Positions 47,085 through 57,415 are shown, counted from the stretch's first letter. The stretch: 64,000 bases of DNA from Shewanella sp. UCD-KL12 (GCF_001957125.1 NZ_MPHJ01000001.1:606407-670406); one strand, 5' to 3'. The notes: generated by a model from the sequence alone, not told the origin. Numbers and translations: made by a program.

Positions 47085-49136
47085 ATGGAGCGTGTAATAA
47101 GATCCCCTATTAAGGTTGCCCATATTATCTATGGCTTGCTTCTAGTATTTCTTTGCGCCTGCGGCCAGCCTGAGCCTACCCAAAAACTGGATAAAAAAAG
47201 TGGCCGTCAGCTTGTTGAGTATGGCAGTTGGGTATCCCCTATTTCAGCCAAAGATGTTTATGGGCTTTCTGACAGCTTCGGTGAGCTACAAAGCGTTAAT
47301 GGTGCACTCTATTTTATCGAGACAGATTCACAAGCTGCTGGGCGTGTCGGCATCAAGCGTCTTGCAACTGATGGCACAGTTGCAACTGCGGTGAGCTCAG
47401 CGTTCGATGTCCGATCACGGGTTCATGAGTATGGCGGGTCGCCATTTCTCGGTATCGGTCAGAGTATTTTTGTCTCAAAAGCTGATGACCAATTACTTTA
47501 TCGAATCGCGCCAAATCAAGAACCTGTAGCGCTGACTCTGGATGGTACTCGCCATGCTGATTGCGCTTCATATCCTAAAGGCTCACGTATTATCTGTGTG
47601 CGTGAAGATCATCGAGAGGCTGGTGAGCCTGTTTCAAGCCTGGTTGCACTGAACCTGAATTTTGCTGATGAGGGAGAGGTGCTTAAACTCGGTGACGATT
47701 TTTATTCATCTCCTAAAGTCTCCCCTGATATGAAAAAGCTGGTTTGGCTGGCGTGGCAACACCCGAATATGCCTTGGGACAACACGGAGCTTTGGATAGG
47801 TGATATAGAGCCCAAAGGTGGCCTTCATAATGCGACTCGGTTACTTCCGGAGCTGGAAGGAGCGATTACTCAACCACTATTTAGTCCTAGTGGGGAGCTC
47901 TATTTTGTCGCCGATTTTGATAATTGGTGGAATCTATATCGCATTACTCCTGAAGGAACGTTGGAACAAGTGTTAGACAAGGATGCTGAGTTTGCAATCC
48001 CTGATTGGAAGCTTGGTAATCATAATTATGCCTTCGAATCAGATAATACCATCATAGCTAGCTATAGTGCTAAGGGCTTAGCTTCACTGATACGTATCTA
48101 TCTTGATACGGGAATAGTGGAGGAGGTTGCAGTTGATTTTGGTGAAATATCTCAGGTAGTTAAAGGTGAAAGTGGTGTGTACTTTGTCGGTAACAAAGTA
48201 ACGCCAGAGAAGGGCATTTATCGTGTTAACGGACGTGGTACCGAGCTTATCTACTCTCCGGATTTAACCGTCGTCGACCCTCGCTATATCTCTCGGGCCG
48301 AAAGTATCAGCCTAGAAACAAGCGATCATGAAACCATTTTTGGTTATTTTTATGGCCCTAGGAATCCAGACTATCTTGCGCCGAATGATACTAGGCCACC
48401 TCTGATCGTGATGTTACATGCTGGCCCTACAGCAAAGGCCAGCTTGGCATTTAGGCGTGATATTCAGTATTGGACTAGCAGAGGTTTTGCCGTACTGGAT
48501 CTTAATTATCGCGGCAGTTCAGGTTTTGGGCGTGAATATCGTCAAAGTCTTTATGGGCAGTGGGGAGTTGCAGATGTTGAAGATGCGGTTCGTGCTGCCG
48601 GTTACTTGGTCAATAAAGGTTGGGTTGATGGCACTAAGTTAGCAATAAGAGGTTCAAGTGCTGGTGGGCTTACCGTTTTATCTGCCTTAGCTTTTTATAA
48701 TACGTTTAAGGCGGGTGTGAGCTATGCGGGGGTGAGCGATATGGAGATTCTGAGTAAAGAAACCCATAAATTTGAATCAAGCTACCTTGAGTTATTAGTT
48801 GGCAAAAATACCGAAGAAAACAATGTCTATAGACAACGCTCTCCGCTGCATCATCTTGAAGAGCTGAAGGAGCCGCTATTGCTGATCCAGGGAGGGGACG
48901 ACCCTGTAATATCAACTAAGCAGTCCATTAAAGTATTTAATGCACTTAAGGCGAGGGGCGTGCCTACCGCCTACCTAGAGTTTGAAGGGGAAGGGCATAG
49001 GTTAAGAGATCCGAGTAACAAGATGACTGCGCTTGAAGCTGAGTTGTCATTCTATGGCAAGGTATTCGGTTTCTCTCCTGCTGGGAATATTCAGCCACTT
49101 AAACTTGAAAACGCGCACCGATTAAAGAAACATTAA
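47085..49136 (+). CDS. S9-family serine peptidase, lipoprotein form
   Basis: Prolyl oligopeptidase/acylaminoacyl-peptidase family protein of 683 residues. The N-terminal signal ends LLLVFLCACG, with a probable lipid-anchored cysteine. Residues of about 50-400 form a seven-bladed propeller. The C-terminal alpha/beta hydrolase has the nucleophile in IRGSSAGGLTVLSA, the Asp in QGGDDPVIS and the His in EGEGHRLRD. It probably degrades peptides in the periplasm or at the outer membrane. GGGAAG precedes the ATG. Confidence 0.88.
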   Translation: MERVIRSPIKVAHIIYGLLLVFLCACGQPEPTQKLDKKSGRQLVEYGSWVSPISAKDVYGLSDSFGELQSVNGALYFIETDSQAAGRVGIKRLATDGTVATAVSSAFDVRSRVHEYGGSPFLGIGQSIFVSKADDQLLYRIAPNQEPVALTLDGTRHADCASYPKGSRIICVREDHREAGEPVSSLVALNLNFADEGEVLKLGDDFYSSPKVSPDMKKLVWLAWQHPNMPWDNTELWIGDIEPKGGLHNATRLLPELEGAITQPLFSPSGELYFVADFDNWWNLYRITPEGTLEQVLDKDAEFAIPDWKLGNHNYAFESDNTIIASYSAKGLASLIRIYLDTGIVEEVAVDFGEISQVVKGESGVYFVGNKVTPEKGIYRVNGRGTELIYSPDLTVVDPRYISRAESISLETSDHETIFGYFYGPRNPDYLAPNDTRPPLIVMLHAGPTAKASLAFRRDIQYWTSRGFAVLDLNYRGSSGFGREYRQSLYGQWGVADVEDAVRAAGYLVNKGWVDGTKLAIRGSSAGGLTVLSALAFYNTFKAGVSYAGVSDMEILSKETHKFESSYLELLVGKNTEENNVYRQRSPLHHLEELKEPLLLIQGGDDPVISTKQSIKVFNALKARGVPTAYLEFEGEGHRLRDPSNKMTALEAELSFYGKVFGFSPAGNIQPLKLENAHRLKKH

Positions 49137-49225
49137 GGATATGTACTGAGTAAAGCGGCGCTACGTTTTGTCTCCAGCTAGTGGATACTTTTTGGGTTAC
49201 AGCTTTTGAGAACTATTTGTTATAA

Positions 49226-49624
49226 CTATGGCGTCTCGGGATCTTGGCTTAGACCTGACAATATAGCGCAATCGGGCTGATGTCCGCCACGACACTCTTT
49301 GATAAGACCTTTTAGCTGGCTCTCTAAGGTCTTTAGCTTTTTTACCCTATCACTCACGATTTTAAGGTGAGTCTTAGCTAATTGTTTTACATCTTCTGCA
49401 CTTCTATCTTGATTCATCTTGAGATCGAGTAAAGAGCGGCAATCATCCAGAGAGAAGCCAAGCCCGCGACAGTGATTGATAAATTTAAGGAACTCAATCT
49501 GAGGTTCGTCATATTCTCGATAACCATTCTCACCGCGCGCAGCACAGATAAGCCCTATATCATGATAATAACGAATACTTTTTACTGTTAAACCAGTCAG
49601 CTTTGCTACTTCACCAATCTTCAT
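49226..49624 (-). CDS. cueR: Cu(I)-responsive MerR regulator
   Basis: Senses cytoplasmic Cu+ and activates the copA promoter by DNA distortion. 132 residues from ATG 49624 (GGAGA six bases upstream; the frame extends to 49648). The HTH reads MKIGEVAKLTGLTVKSIRYYH, a dimerisation helix follows, and the metal loop is CRGGHQPDC: two cysteines seven residues apart, as in CueR. It is divergent from copA, with the shared operator-promoter between them. Confidence 0.95.
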   Translation of the reverse strand: MKIGEVAKLTGLTVKSIRYYHDIGLICAARGENGYREYDEPQIEFLKFINHCRGLGFSLDDCRSLLDLKMNQDRSAEDVKQLAKTHLKIVSDRVKKLKTLESQLKGLIKECRGGHQPDCAILSGLSQDPETP

Positions 49625-49692
49625 TTGATATCTCCAGAGCTTATTCACATCGAAGCGCGAGGGTTTAAGTTCATTATTTTTTCAATAAGCGT

Positions 49693-49723
49693 TTGACTCT
49701 CCTATTAGGGGAGACATTAACCT
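49693..49723 (+). promoter_or_regulatory. CueR-type copA promoter
   Basis: TTGACT (49693-49698) and TAACCT (49718-49723) are separated by 19 bases, the overlong spacer of MerR-class promoters. The dyad CTCTCC-TATTA-GGGGAG lies in the spacer. The -10 TAACCT is the same as I recall for E. coli copA. Confidence 0.88.
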
Positions 49724-49797
49724 AAGTGCAGTGGAATGGGAACAACCTATTTAAAGTCGTCTTGATCTAAACTCAATATCTTGAGTGTGGGGAGTCA

Positions 49798-52101
49798 ATG
49801 ATTATGAAAAGTAGCAATAGCATGACCTTGTATGTGCCTCAAATGAATTGCGCCAGTTGTGTCGCCAAAATTGAGGGTGCATTCGAAAAATTAACACTGC
49901 CTGATGGGGCTAATGTCAGCGAAAAAGTGATTGCACGGGTAAATCTGGCCGATAAGCAGGTACAGCTTCAAGGTGCGATAAACAGTGACCTTGCAATCAA
50001 AACGGTAGCCAGTGTTGGCTACGACAGTGAGCTCGTGATCGATGCTAAGGCCGCCATTGAGAATAAGTCGAAAACAGAACAGGCTGAATACCGCACTCGT
50101 ATCATTCAGTCGATGCTAGGCTTGGGACTTGGTGTACCTATGATGTTATGGGGGCTATTGGGTGGTGAAATGATGGTCAACAACTCAGAGCAGCAGTTCG
50201 CTTGGGGCGCGATGGGCATTGTCACCTTTATCTTACTTGTCACTACTGGTGGACACTTTTATAAGGGAATGTGGCGTGCGATTAAGGCTCGAACTGCCAA
50301 TATGGATACCTTGATTGTTCTCGGTACTACAACGGCATGGGCTTACTCTATGTTGGTGGTGATTATGCCAAGCTTTTTCCCCGCCGATACTCGCCATGTT
50401 TACTTTGAAGCCAGCGTAATGATTTTGGGTCTGATTAACTTAGGCCATGCGCTAGAGTTGAGAGCAAAGGGAAAAACCAGTGAAGCAGTGCAGCGTTTAA
50501 TCGGCTTGCAGGCAACAACCGCTTTTAGGATCGCAGAGAGTGGCGATGAAGAGGTAGAGATTAGCGCCATAAATATCGGTGATATGTTGCGGTTAAAGCC
50601 AGGTGGACGAGTCGCGCTTGATGGCGAGGTGGTGAGTGGCAGCTCTAACCTCAATGAATCTATGCTGACTGGTGAACCTGTTCCTGTGTCTAAAGCTATT
50701 GGCGATACACTCAATGCTGGTACGGTCAACGGTAACGGCAGCATCATCTACCGTGTGACAGCGGGAGCCACCGATACGCGTTTATCGAAAATAATCAGCT
50801 TAGTGCAACAAGCACAAACCTCCAAGATGCCAATTGGGCGTTTAACAGATAAGATCTCAGCGTATTTTGTGCCTGTTGTTGTGCTCATTGCCATTACAGC
50901 CTCAATAATCTGGTTCTTGGCAGGACCTGCGCCTCAGATCTCCCATGCATTAGTCGTTTTAACCAGTGTGTTAATCATTGCATGCCCTTGTGCTCTGGGC
51001 TTAGCGACACCTATGTCAATTATGGTTTCTGTAGGACGAGCTGCGCAGATGGGCGTATTGATAAAAAATGGTGAAGCGCTGCAAACAGCCAGTAAAGTGA
51101 CTACTGTTGTACTGGATAAAACGGGAACCATCACAGCCGGTACACCTAAAGTGACCTGTATGCAGTTAGTTCAAAATTTGGTTGGTGAAAACGCAGATCC
51201 AGCTTTAGATAACAGTACAGATTTGGATAGTTTAATGATTCAAATCGCCAGTTTAGAGCAGCACTCTGAGCACCCGCTTGCCCAGGCTATTCTTGATAAA
51301 GCAGAGGAAAAGAAACTCAGCTTAGTAGAGCCTGGAAGCTTTAACAATATTCAAGGGAGAGGCATTGTTGGTAACATAGATGGCGTGTCACTGGCGATCG
51401 GTAATATGGCGTTGATGGATATGCAAGAGGTATGTATTGCTGATATTGGCGCTGAGTATATTGCCTCACTATCACAAAAAGGCATAACGCCAGTGTATGT
51501 GGCAAAAGACAGCAGACTTGTGGCAGTAATGGGCATTAGCGACCCGATAAAGCCAGATGCTGTGGCTGCGATAAGGGCACTTAAAAAGTTAGGTAAACGT
51601 GTGGTGCTACTGAGTGGAGACAAGCAAGCAACGGTGCAAGCTGTGGCTAGTCAAGTTGGTATTGAGGAGGTGATAGCGGAAGTGTTGCCTGAACAAAAGC
51701 AAGCTCAAGTAGTAGCGCTAAAAGCTGAGGGAGAGATAGTTGCTATGGTTGGTGATGGTATCAATGATGCGCCAGCACTGGTGAGTGCCGATGTGGGGAT
51801 AGCCATGGGGGATGGTACTGAGGTTGCGATAGAGAGTGCGGATCTCACTTTTCTTACAGGGCGACTCTCGGTATTAGCTGAGACCTTTGTCTTAGCGAAT
51901 GCAGGAATGAGAAATATCAAACAGAATCTATTCGGCGCGTTTGTTTATAACACTTTAGGTATCCCCATTGCAGCTGGAGTGTTATTTCCTTTTACTGGAA
52001 TGTTGTTGAGCCCAGTTGTTGCCGGCGCTGCGATGGCGCTTTCATCGTTGACCGTGGTGACAAATGCTAATCGCTTGAGGCATGTGAAGTTAACTCGGTA
52101 G
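49798..52101 (+). CDS. copA: Cu+-exporting P1B-type ATPase
   Basis: Pumps Cu+ from cytoplasm to periplasm. 767 residues: one N-terminal metal-binding domain with NCASC (Cys18, Cys21), eight transmembrane helices, TGEP in the actuator domain, the channel motif CPC at 396-398, phosphorylated Asp440 in DKTGT, SEHP, and GDGIND near 652-657. Enterobacterial CopA has two metal domains; one is also common. ATG 49798 is only three bases from GGGGAG, so ATG 49804 (MKSSNSM) may be the real start. Controlled by CueR. A broken copy of its 3' end follows. Confidence 0.96.
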   Translation: MIMKSSNSMTLYVPQMNCASCVAKIEGAFEKLTLPDGANVSEKVIARVNLADKQVQLQGAINSDLAIKTVASVGYDSELVIDAKAAIENKSKTEQAEYRTRIIQSMLGLGLGVPMMLWGLLGGEMMVNNSEQQFAWGAMGIVTFILLVTTGGHFYKGMWRAIKARTANMDTLIVLGTTTAWAYSMLVVIMPSFFPADTRHVYFEASVMILGLINLGHALELRAKGKTSEAVQRLIGLQATTAFRIAESGDEEVEISAINIGDMLRLKPGGRVALDGEVVSGSSNLNESMLTGEPVPVSKAIGDTLNAGTVNGNGSIIYRVTAGATDTRLSKIISLVQQAQTSKMPIGRLTDKISAYFVPVVVLIAITASIIWFLAGPAPQISHALVVLTSVLIIACPCALGLATPMSIMVSVGRAAQMGVLIKNGEALQTASKVTTVVLDKTGTITAGTPKVTCMQLVQNLVGENADPALDNSTDLDSLMIQIASLEQHSEHPLAQAILDKAEEKKLSLVEPGSFNNIQGRGIVGNIDGVSLAIGNMALMDMQEVCIADIGAEYIASLSQKGITPVYVAKDSRLVAVMGISDPIKPDAVAAIRALKKLGKRVVLLSGDKQATVQAVASQVGIEEVIAEVLPEQKQAQVVALKAEGEIVAMVGDGINDAPALVSADVGIAMGDGTEVAIESADLTFLTGRLSVLAETFVLANAGMRNIKQNLFGAFVYNTLGIPIAAGVLFPFTGMLLSPVVAGAAMALSSLTVVTNANRLRHVKLTR

Positions 52102-52189
52102 TTTATCGCTAGTGTAATAGGTGCATGACATCCCAATAAAACCTAAATAAACCTAAATAAAACCTATTCGAGCTGTTATCTATCTATAG

Positions 52190-52325
52190 CTCTTTAGGTG
52201 ATCCTGTATCCGCAGGTGTCATGTTCCCACTGACAGGTATGTTACTCAGCCCGGTAATAGCAGGCGCTGCGATGGCACTCTTATTTCAGTTAGCACCTTT
52301 GACGGTGGTCTCAGGTGCTAACTGA
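52190..52325 (+). pseudogene. Remnant of a copA 3' end
   Basis: Reads as [19 protein letters not shown] and then [23 protein letters not shown]. It clearly corresponds to the CopA C terminus ([20 protein letters not shown], then AMALSSLTVVTNAN). It has an insertion (LFQLAP) and no start or upstream domains. DNA similarity begins around TTTAGGT at 52193. It lies 90 bases after intact copA, behind AACCTAAATA-type short repeats (52140-52165). Either a decayed partial duplication or what is left of a second P-type ATPase. Confidence 0.8.
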
Positions 52326-52392
52326 TTGAGTTATTCCATTAAATAAGCATTTAAAATGCAATTACTAATAGGCAAAGTAGCTACTATAAAAG

Positions 52393-52971
52393 TCATTTCT
52401 TAAGTGTAAGTGAGCGTATTTGTAATGTCGCTAAACCGCCATCTTTATCTGTCAAACTTGGCGTTAAATACAGCGCGTTAACCTTCTCAAGTACAATGCC
52501 GTAATCTATAGAGTCCATTGGAGTCCAGTCTGGGCGTGCAAAGTCGTTTAACTCGACTTCTTGGGGGCGCCATTGTGAAGCTGCTGGTAGCTTTACTTGG
52601 TAATGGGCATAACTCTTATCACCTTGCTTACCATAATGGGTTTGTGACAATTTTATCAATAATGGAGTATCACATTTATAAGTAAGGGTAATTTTGTTTG
52701 TTCCCAATAGTAAAGCTGGATCTGGAGTGTAAATTACTTCTATCCATGAGTTACGCTGAGGATCAACGCGGGGGATACGGTTAAAGTTAATCCAAACCCC
52801 CTCTTCAGTGATTAATTTATTCTTAACCTTAGCTATACTCCCGTAAGGGTCAGTTGCATAACTCCATTGTGCTGCTTCTAAGGCCGGATACTGCTCGTTG
52901 GCATATAATGTGGTGGGGAATAGTAGGACGCACACTAAGTTAAATAGGATGGCTTTCATATATTTCGGCAT
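52393..52971 (-). CDS. Secreted protein of unknown function
   Basis: A 193-residue exported protein. The signal peptide is MKAILFNLVCVLLFPTTLYANE. The mature part is beta-rich with many aromatic residues (WIEVIYTPDPALLLGTNKI; W..QEVELNDFARPDW) and looks like a jelly-roll/carbohydrate-binding-type sandwich, which is inference from pattern only. The start ATG 52971 (MPKYMKAI) has AAGGG upstream; ATG 52959 is an alternative. No partner gene is obvious; it lies downstream of the copA remnant on the opposite strand. Confidence 0.65.
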   Translation of the reverse strand: MPKYMKAILFNLVCVLLFPTTLYANEQYPALEAAQWSYATDPYGSIAKVKNKLITEEGVWINFNRIPRVDPQRNSWIEVIYTPDPALLLGTNKITLTYKCDTPLLIKLSQTHYGKQGDKSYAHYQVKLPAASQWRPQEVELNDFARPDWTPMDSIDYGIVLEKVNALYLTPSLTDKDGGLATLQIRSLTLKK

Positions 52972-53416
52972 AATTACCCTTGATAAATTAAAATGCACAA
53001 AGTGTTTAAACAACGTTTCGTTAGCTGGGCTATATAATAACAAACAGTTACTTGTGCCATTAAACTTAAAATTAGAACAAAGTTACTCTTAGAAAAGCAG
53101 ACCTACCTATTTCAGTTAACTCAAATAGAGGAAAAGTGAGATAGTGGTAATTCACCTTGTAAAATAGGCTAATGAGAATGCTTGGTAGGGGAAAGTAGTC
53201 TAATAGTACAGGGAACAAATGGTTTGAAAACGAAGTCTTAATATGGGGTTCAAGTTGATAATTTGAGCTGAAATGCTATAGTACCGCGCTTAAAATTTTT
53301 GAGTAATGCCTCTATTCCTGGTGTTACTTAATCCAGTCAGCTTCAAATACTCAAAAATTGCTGAATTGGCTGGTTCTGTTTTATCTTTAAATCACTCGAA
53401 TTTTGGAATTTTACAC
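52972..53416. other. Divergent intergenic region, nothing recognised
   Basis: About 445 bases between the divergent secreted-protein and ybiT genes. An in-frame upstream extension of ybiT to 53306 is open but has no similarity to the family. No dyad, terminator or repeat stands out. Confidence 0.5.
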
Positions 53417-55012
53417 TTGATTACTACAGCTAATATCACCATGCAGTTTGGCTCTAAGCCACTGTTTGAAAACATCTCAGTCAAATTTGGCGGCGGCAAC
53501 CGATACGGTCTGATCGGCGCTAACGGCTGTGGTAAGTCAACCTTTATGAAGATCTTAGGTGGCGAGCTTGAGCCGACAGGCGGTAATGTCTCTTTAGACG
53601 TGAACGAGCGCTTAGGTAAGTTGAGCCAGAACCAGTTTGGTTACGAAGAGTTCAATGTCGTTGATACTGTGATCATGGGTCATACCCAGTTATGGGAAGT
53701 CAAAAAAGAGCGTGACCGTATCTATTCACTGCCAGAGATGAGTGAAGAAGACGGTATCAAGGTGGCTGAGCTTGAGATGGAGTTTGCTGAGATGGACGGT
53801 TATACCGCCGAATCTCGTGCTGGTGAGCTACTAATGGGTGTAGGTATTGGTGTCGAACAACACTTCGGCCTTATGAGTGAAATTGCACCAGGCTTCAAGC
53901 TTCGTGTGCTACTTGCCCAAGCGCTTTTTTCAGATCCAGATGTACTGCTTCTCGATGAGCCAACCAACAACTTGGACATCGATACCATTCGCTGGCTACA
54001 AGAGATGCTGAACCAACGTAACAGTACTATGATCATCATCTCTCACGATAGATACTTCCTTAACTCCGTGTGTACTCATATGGCTGACTTGGATTATGGT
54101 GAGCTTCGTCTGTTCCCTGGTAACTATGATGAGTACATGATGGCTGCGCAGCAGTCACGTGAGCGTTTGATGTCAGATAACGCTAAAAAGAAAGCGCAAA
54201 TTGCTGAGCTTCAAGGCTTCGTTGCCCGTTTCTCTGCGAACGCATCAAAAGCTAAGCAAGCAACGTCTCGTGCAAAACTTATCGATAAGATCAAGATTGA
54301 TGAAGTAAAAGCATCAAGCCGTGTGAATCCATTTATTCGTTTTGAGCAAGAGAAAAAACTGTTCCGTAATGCGCTAGTGGTAGAACAGTTAGAGAAAGGC
54401 TTTGATGAAGGTCCACTATTCAAGGGGATGGATTTAATCGTTGAAGTTGGCGAGCGTATCGCTGTTCTTGGTGAGAACGGTGTGGGTAAGACAACATTAC
54501 TACGTACTCTTATTCATGATATCCCACAAGATAGTGGTACGATTCAATGGTCTGAAAACTCAACCATTGGCTACTATGCACAGGACCATGAGTCAGACTT
54601 TGAAAATGATATGACCCTGTTTGACTGGATGAGTCAGTGGCGCAAGCCAGAAGATGATGACCAATCTGTACGTGGTTACTTAGGCCGTATGCTGTTCAGC
54701 TCAGATGACATCAAGAAGTCGGTTAAGGTACTTTCTGGTGGTGAGAAAGGTCGTATGTTGTTTGGTAAGCTTATTATGCAGAAGCCAAACATCTTGGTAA
54801 TGGATGAGCCAACGAACCACATGGATATGGAATCGATTGAATCTTTGAACAATGCGCTAGAGCTGTATGAAGGTACATTAATCTTCGTCAGTCATGACCG
54901 TGCATTTGTATCATCGATTGCCAATCGCATCATTGAAGTTAGCAAAGATAGCATTAACGACTTTAAGGGCTCTTATGATGAGTTCCTTACTAGCAAAGGT
55001 GTTGAGGGATAG
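53417..55012 (+). CDS. ybiT: ABC-F ATPase YbiT
   Basis: Cytoplasmic ABC-F protein with two ATPase cassettes and no membrane part, acting on ribosomes during translation. 531 residues, close to E. coli YbiT (530). Walker A motifs are GANGCGKST and GENGVGKTT. Signatures include LSGGEKGRM in the second cassette; the first has the degenerate [10 protein letters not shown], as in Ybi[12 protein letters not shown] and [10 protein letters not shown] are the Walker B motifs, joined by the charged ABC-F linker. TTG 53417 is chosen because the protein then aligns from its first residue with E. coli; GGA is nine bases upstream. Confidence 0.95.
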   Translation: MITTANITMQFGSKPLFENISVKFGGGNRYGLIGANGCGKSTFMKILGGELEPTGGNVSLDVNERLGKLSQNQFGYEEFNVVDTVIMGHTQLWEVKKERDRIYSLPEMSEEDGIKVAELEMEFAEMDGYTAESRAGELLMGVGIGVEQHFGLMSEIAPGFKLRVLLAQALFSDPDVLLLDEPTNNLDIDTIRWLQEMLNQRNSTMIIISHDRYFLNSVCTHMADLDYGELRLFPGNYDEYMMAAQQSRERLMSDNAKKKAQIAELQGFVARFSANASKAKQATSRAKLIDKIKIDEVKASSRVNPFIRFEQEKKLFRNALVVEQLEKGFDEGPLFKGMDLIVEVGERIAVLGENGVGKTTLLRTLIHDIPQDSGTIQWSENSTIGYYAQDHESDFENDMTLFDWMSQWRKPEDDDQSVRGYLGRMLFSSDDIKKSVKVLSGGEKGRMLFGKLIMQKPNILVMDEPTNHMDMESIESLNNALELYEGTLIFVSHDRAFVSSIANRIIEVSKDSINDFKGSYDEFLTSKGVEG

Positions 55013-55044
55013 TTTTCTTAACATTTCTTTGAGTCACCATAATG

Positions 55045-55077
55045 AAAACCAGTTAGTTTGCTAACTGGTTTTTTTTT
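55045..55077 (+). terminator. Rho-independent terminator after ybiT
   Basis: Stem AAAACCAGTTAG/CTAACTGGTTTT around TTTG, with a T-run to 55077. Confidence 0.92.
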
Positions 55078-55287
55078 ATAAAATATTAGCGAGGTGATAG
55101 CTATTGCATTAGCAGGCCTTCAAGATTAATTCTTTAACCATATAGATTGTGATTATCCAGTACTTTTTCGAGTAGCGAGCTGCGATGACTACGATTACTC
55201 TCTCCTGTTCAACTTAGCGCAACCTTCGCCCTGTTAGTCTCTGCGCAAGTATCACTCTCAACTTTCAACCCTAAATCTGGTTAATCA

Positions 55288-55989
55288 ATGAAAATCACCG
55301 CAGTAAACCTCTCTAAACTTTCTTTATACAGTTTGTTTGTCACGTCAGTCGCTTCATCATTATGGTCAACTTCACTATCGGCACAAGAAAGTGAAGCGAC
55401 TGAAGAGGAGCTAAGTGTCGAGGATGAAAAGCATATTGATGATCCTACCCGTATATTGACTCGCTTTGGTGTTGGTTATGATGGGCAACTGACCTTTAAC
55501 GGCACACTTGGGCTTGATGAGACTCGAATGCTGCGAGTGCAAGTGAATGAAGATGCCAGTGAGTGGCAATTAGGTGGCTCGTGGTTGTTTGATAAAGGTA
55601 TCGTTAATGTGTTTATGAATGGCCATGAAGAGCGCAATACATACAGTATAGGCACTTTTGTGCCTCTAAATAAGCTTGGATTCGATACCGGTAAATGGCA
55701 AGTGTTTCCTATGGCTGGAGCCAACTTTGTTGAAGGTAAAAAAGGTAACTCAAATAGTACTGGTGCCTATGTTGGTGGCTTTGTCATTCGTCCTATCGAT
55801 GAACATTGGTCTGTTCTAGGCTACAGTGGGGTTTCAGTTGGCAGCAGTGACTACCTTGGTGTGTGGGGGGGAGTGGGTGGCAGCTATAAAATCACCAGCA
55901 AACAGAGTATTCGGTTAATGGCTAGCTATTCGGAAGATAGTTATCGAACTGACAATAAGCTAAGCATATCCTATAGCTATGAACTGTAA
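55288..55989 (+). CDS. Putative outer-membrane beta-barrel protein
   Basis: 233-residue exported protein with a signal peptide (to about LSAQ), an acidic linker (ESEATEEELSVEDEK) and about eight amphipathic strands with a glycine and aromatic pattern (WQLGGSWLFDKGIVNVFM; GAYVGGFVIRP; GVWGGVGGSYKI). It ends SYSYEL, roughly a barrel end. Not recognised beyond this. Regulation not evident; the 210 bases between the ybiT terminator and this gene show no clear site. Single gene. Confidence 0.65.
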   Translation: MKITAVNLSKLSLYSLFVTSVASSLWSTSLSAQESEATEEELSVEDEKHIDDPTRILTRFGVGYDGQLTFNGTLGLDETRMLRVQVNEDASEWQLGGSWLFDKGIVNVFMNGHEERNTYSIGTFVPLNKLGFDTGKWQVFPMAGANFVEGKKGNSNSTGAYVGGFVIRPIDEHWSVLGYSGVSVGSSDYLGVWGGVGGSYKITSKQSIRLMASYSEDSYRTDNKLSISYSYEL

Positions 55990-56014
55990 ACGAGTTACTG
56001 CTAGACGTTAGAAT

Positions 56015-56043
56015 AGAAACCTAGGGCTAAGCCCTAGGTTTCT
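56015..56043. terminator. Terminator between convergent genes
   Basis: Palindrome AGAAACCTAGGGC/GCCCTAGGTTTCT, lying between the barrel protein and the M17 peptidase gene. The T-run is short, so strength is uncertain. Confidence 0.65.
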
Positions 56044-56053
56044 CGCTTTAATC

Positions 56054-57415
56054 TTACTTATCGAAGCGTGTCTCTAGGTAGTCAAATACCGCACGAATAC
56101 CGAAAGACTCACCACCGACAGGGCGACCTGGCAGTTTGCGGCTGTTCCAACCCATTACATCGAAGTGGCTCCAGCTGATATCTTCATCAACAAAGGCTTC
56201 GAGGTAGAGTGCTGCAGTGATAGCACCGCCTTGAGGTACACGGCCACAGTTGGCTAGATCAGCAATATCACTGCTTGTTAGCTCAAGGTATGGCTTATGT
56301 AGCGGCATACGCCAGATAGGGTCTTGTACGTTAAGCCCTGATTGAGTCATGTCCAGCGCCACTTGGTCATCATTACTGAAGAAACCTGGTAGCTCAGTAC
56401 CTAGGGCGATACGCATCGCGCCAGTTAACGTAGCAAAATCAATCATCAGCTCAGGCTTATCATTACTCGCTTCGGCTAATGCATCACATAACACTAAGCG
56501 GCCTTCTGCATCGGTATTATCGATTTCAACTGTGATCCCTTTACGGGTTTTAATCACATCACCTGGGCGGAATGCATTGGCCGATACTGCATTCTCAACA
56601 GCCGGAACCAATACACGTAGTCGAATAGGTAAGTTACTGGCCATGATCTGGTGAGCAAGACCAATAACATGAGCGGCGCCGCCCATATCTTTCTTCATCA
56701 AACGCATACCTGCGCCAGGTTTTAGATCTAAGCCGCCCGAGTCAAAACAGACACCTTTACCGACCAAAGTCACTAGAGGCGCGTTTTCATCACCCCAGGT
56801 TAGATCGATAAGGCGAGGTTTATTCTCACTGGCGCGGCCTACCATATGAATCGTTGGGTAATTTTGTGCTAGTAGCTCATCACCGACGATTTGAGTCACT
56901 TGGCCACCAAACTCTGAGGCCAAGTTCTCCATCACCTCACCAAGATGCTGAGGCATCATATCGGCTGCGGGGGTGTTGATTAAGTCGCGTACGATAGAGA
57001 CTGATCGAACCAGTTTTTGTGTTTCATCTACTTGCGCTTGTGTCGGTAATACAAGTTGAGGGTAGCGCTTGTCATTCTTCTTATAACGGTCGAACTTATA
57101 TGCGCCAAGGCCCCAACTAAAAGCCGCTATTTTTACTTGTTCTTCGGTACCGTTAATGCTGAATTGTCCAGCAGGAAGTTGGTTAACTAGATCGCCACAA
57201 ACCCAGTACGACTCGGTCTCTTTAGTGACAAAAATAGCTTGAGCCAGTTCACCACTGCTTGCAGGAATAAGACTTAAGCCTTTGCCGTCGAATTGAGTTG
57301 TCGACAACCAGTTGGTGGTTTGCTTGTCTTGTTCGGCTAACCAAGTTGAGTATTCATCTGTGTGTAAAATGGTAAGAGGGGTGCCAGAGACACCTGAGAT
57401 CAATAGTTCAGTCAT
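56054..57415 (-). CDS. M17 leucyl aminopeptidase-family protein
   Basis: Cytoplasmic two-metal aminopeptidase of 453 residues. The C-terminal catalytic domain has VGKGVCFDSGGLDLKPG, MKKDMGGAAHV and the signature NTDAEGRLVLCDALA with the metal ligands. The N-terminal domain is divergent from PepA, so this is a second M17 type rather than PepA itself. It trims N-terminal residues from peptides. The start ATG 57415 has no strong ribosome binding site. Confidence 0.92.
   Translation of the reverse strand: MTELLISGVSGTPLTILHTDEYSTWLAEQDKQTTNWLSTTQFDGKGLSLIPASSGELAQAIFVTKETESYWVCGDLVNQLPAGQFSINGTEEQVKIAAFSWGLGAYKFDRYKKNDKRYPQLVLPTQAQVDETQKLVRSVSIVRDLINTPAADMMPQHLGEVMENLASEFGGQVTQIVGDELLAQNYPTIHMVGRASENKPRLIDLTWGDENAPLVTLVGKGVCFDSGGLDLKPGAGMRLMKKDMGGAAHVIGLAHQIMASNLPIRLRVLVPAVENAVSANAFRPGDVIKTRKGITVEIDNTDAEGRLVLCDALAEASNDKPELMIDFATLTGAMRIALGTELPGFFSNDDQVALDMTQSGLNVQDPIWRMPLHKPYLELTSSDIADLANCGRVPQGGAITAALYLEAFVDEDISWSHFDVMGWNSRKLPGRPVGGESFGIRAVFDYLETRFDK

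Noticed and set aside
53306..53416. Upstream extension of the ybiT frame
   Set aside because: The protein aligns with E. coli YbiT only from the TTG at 53417, and the extension has no ribosome binding site.
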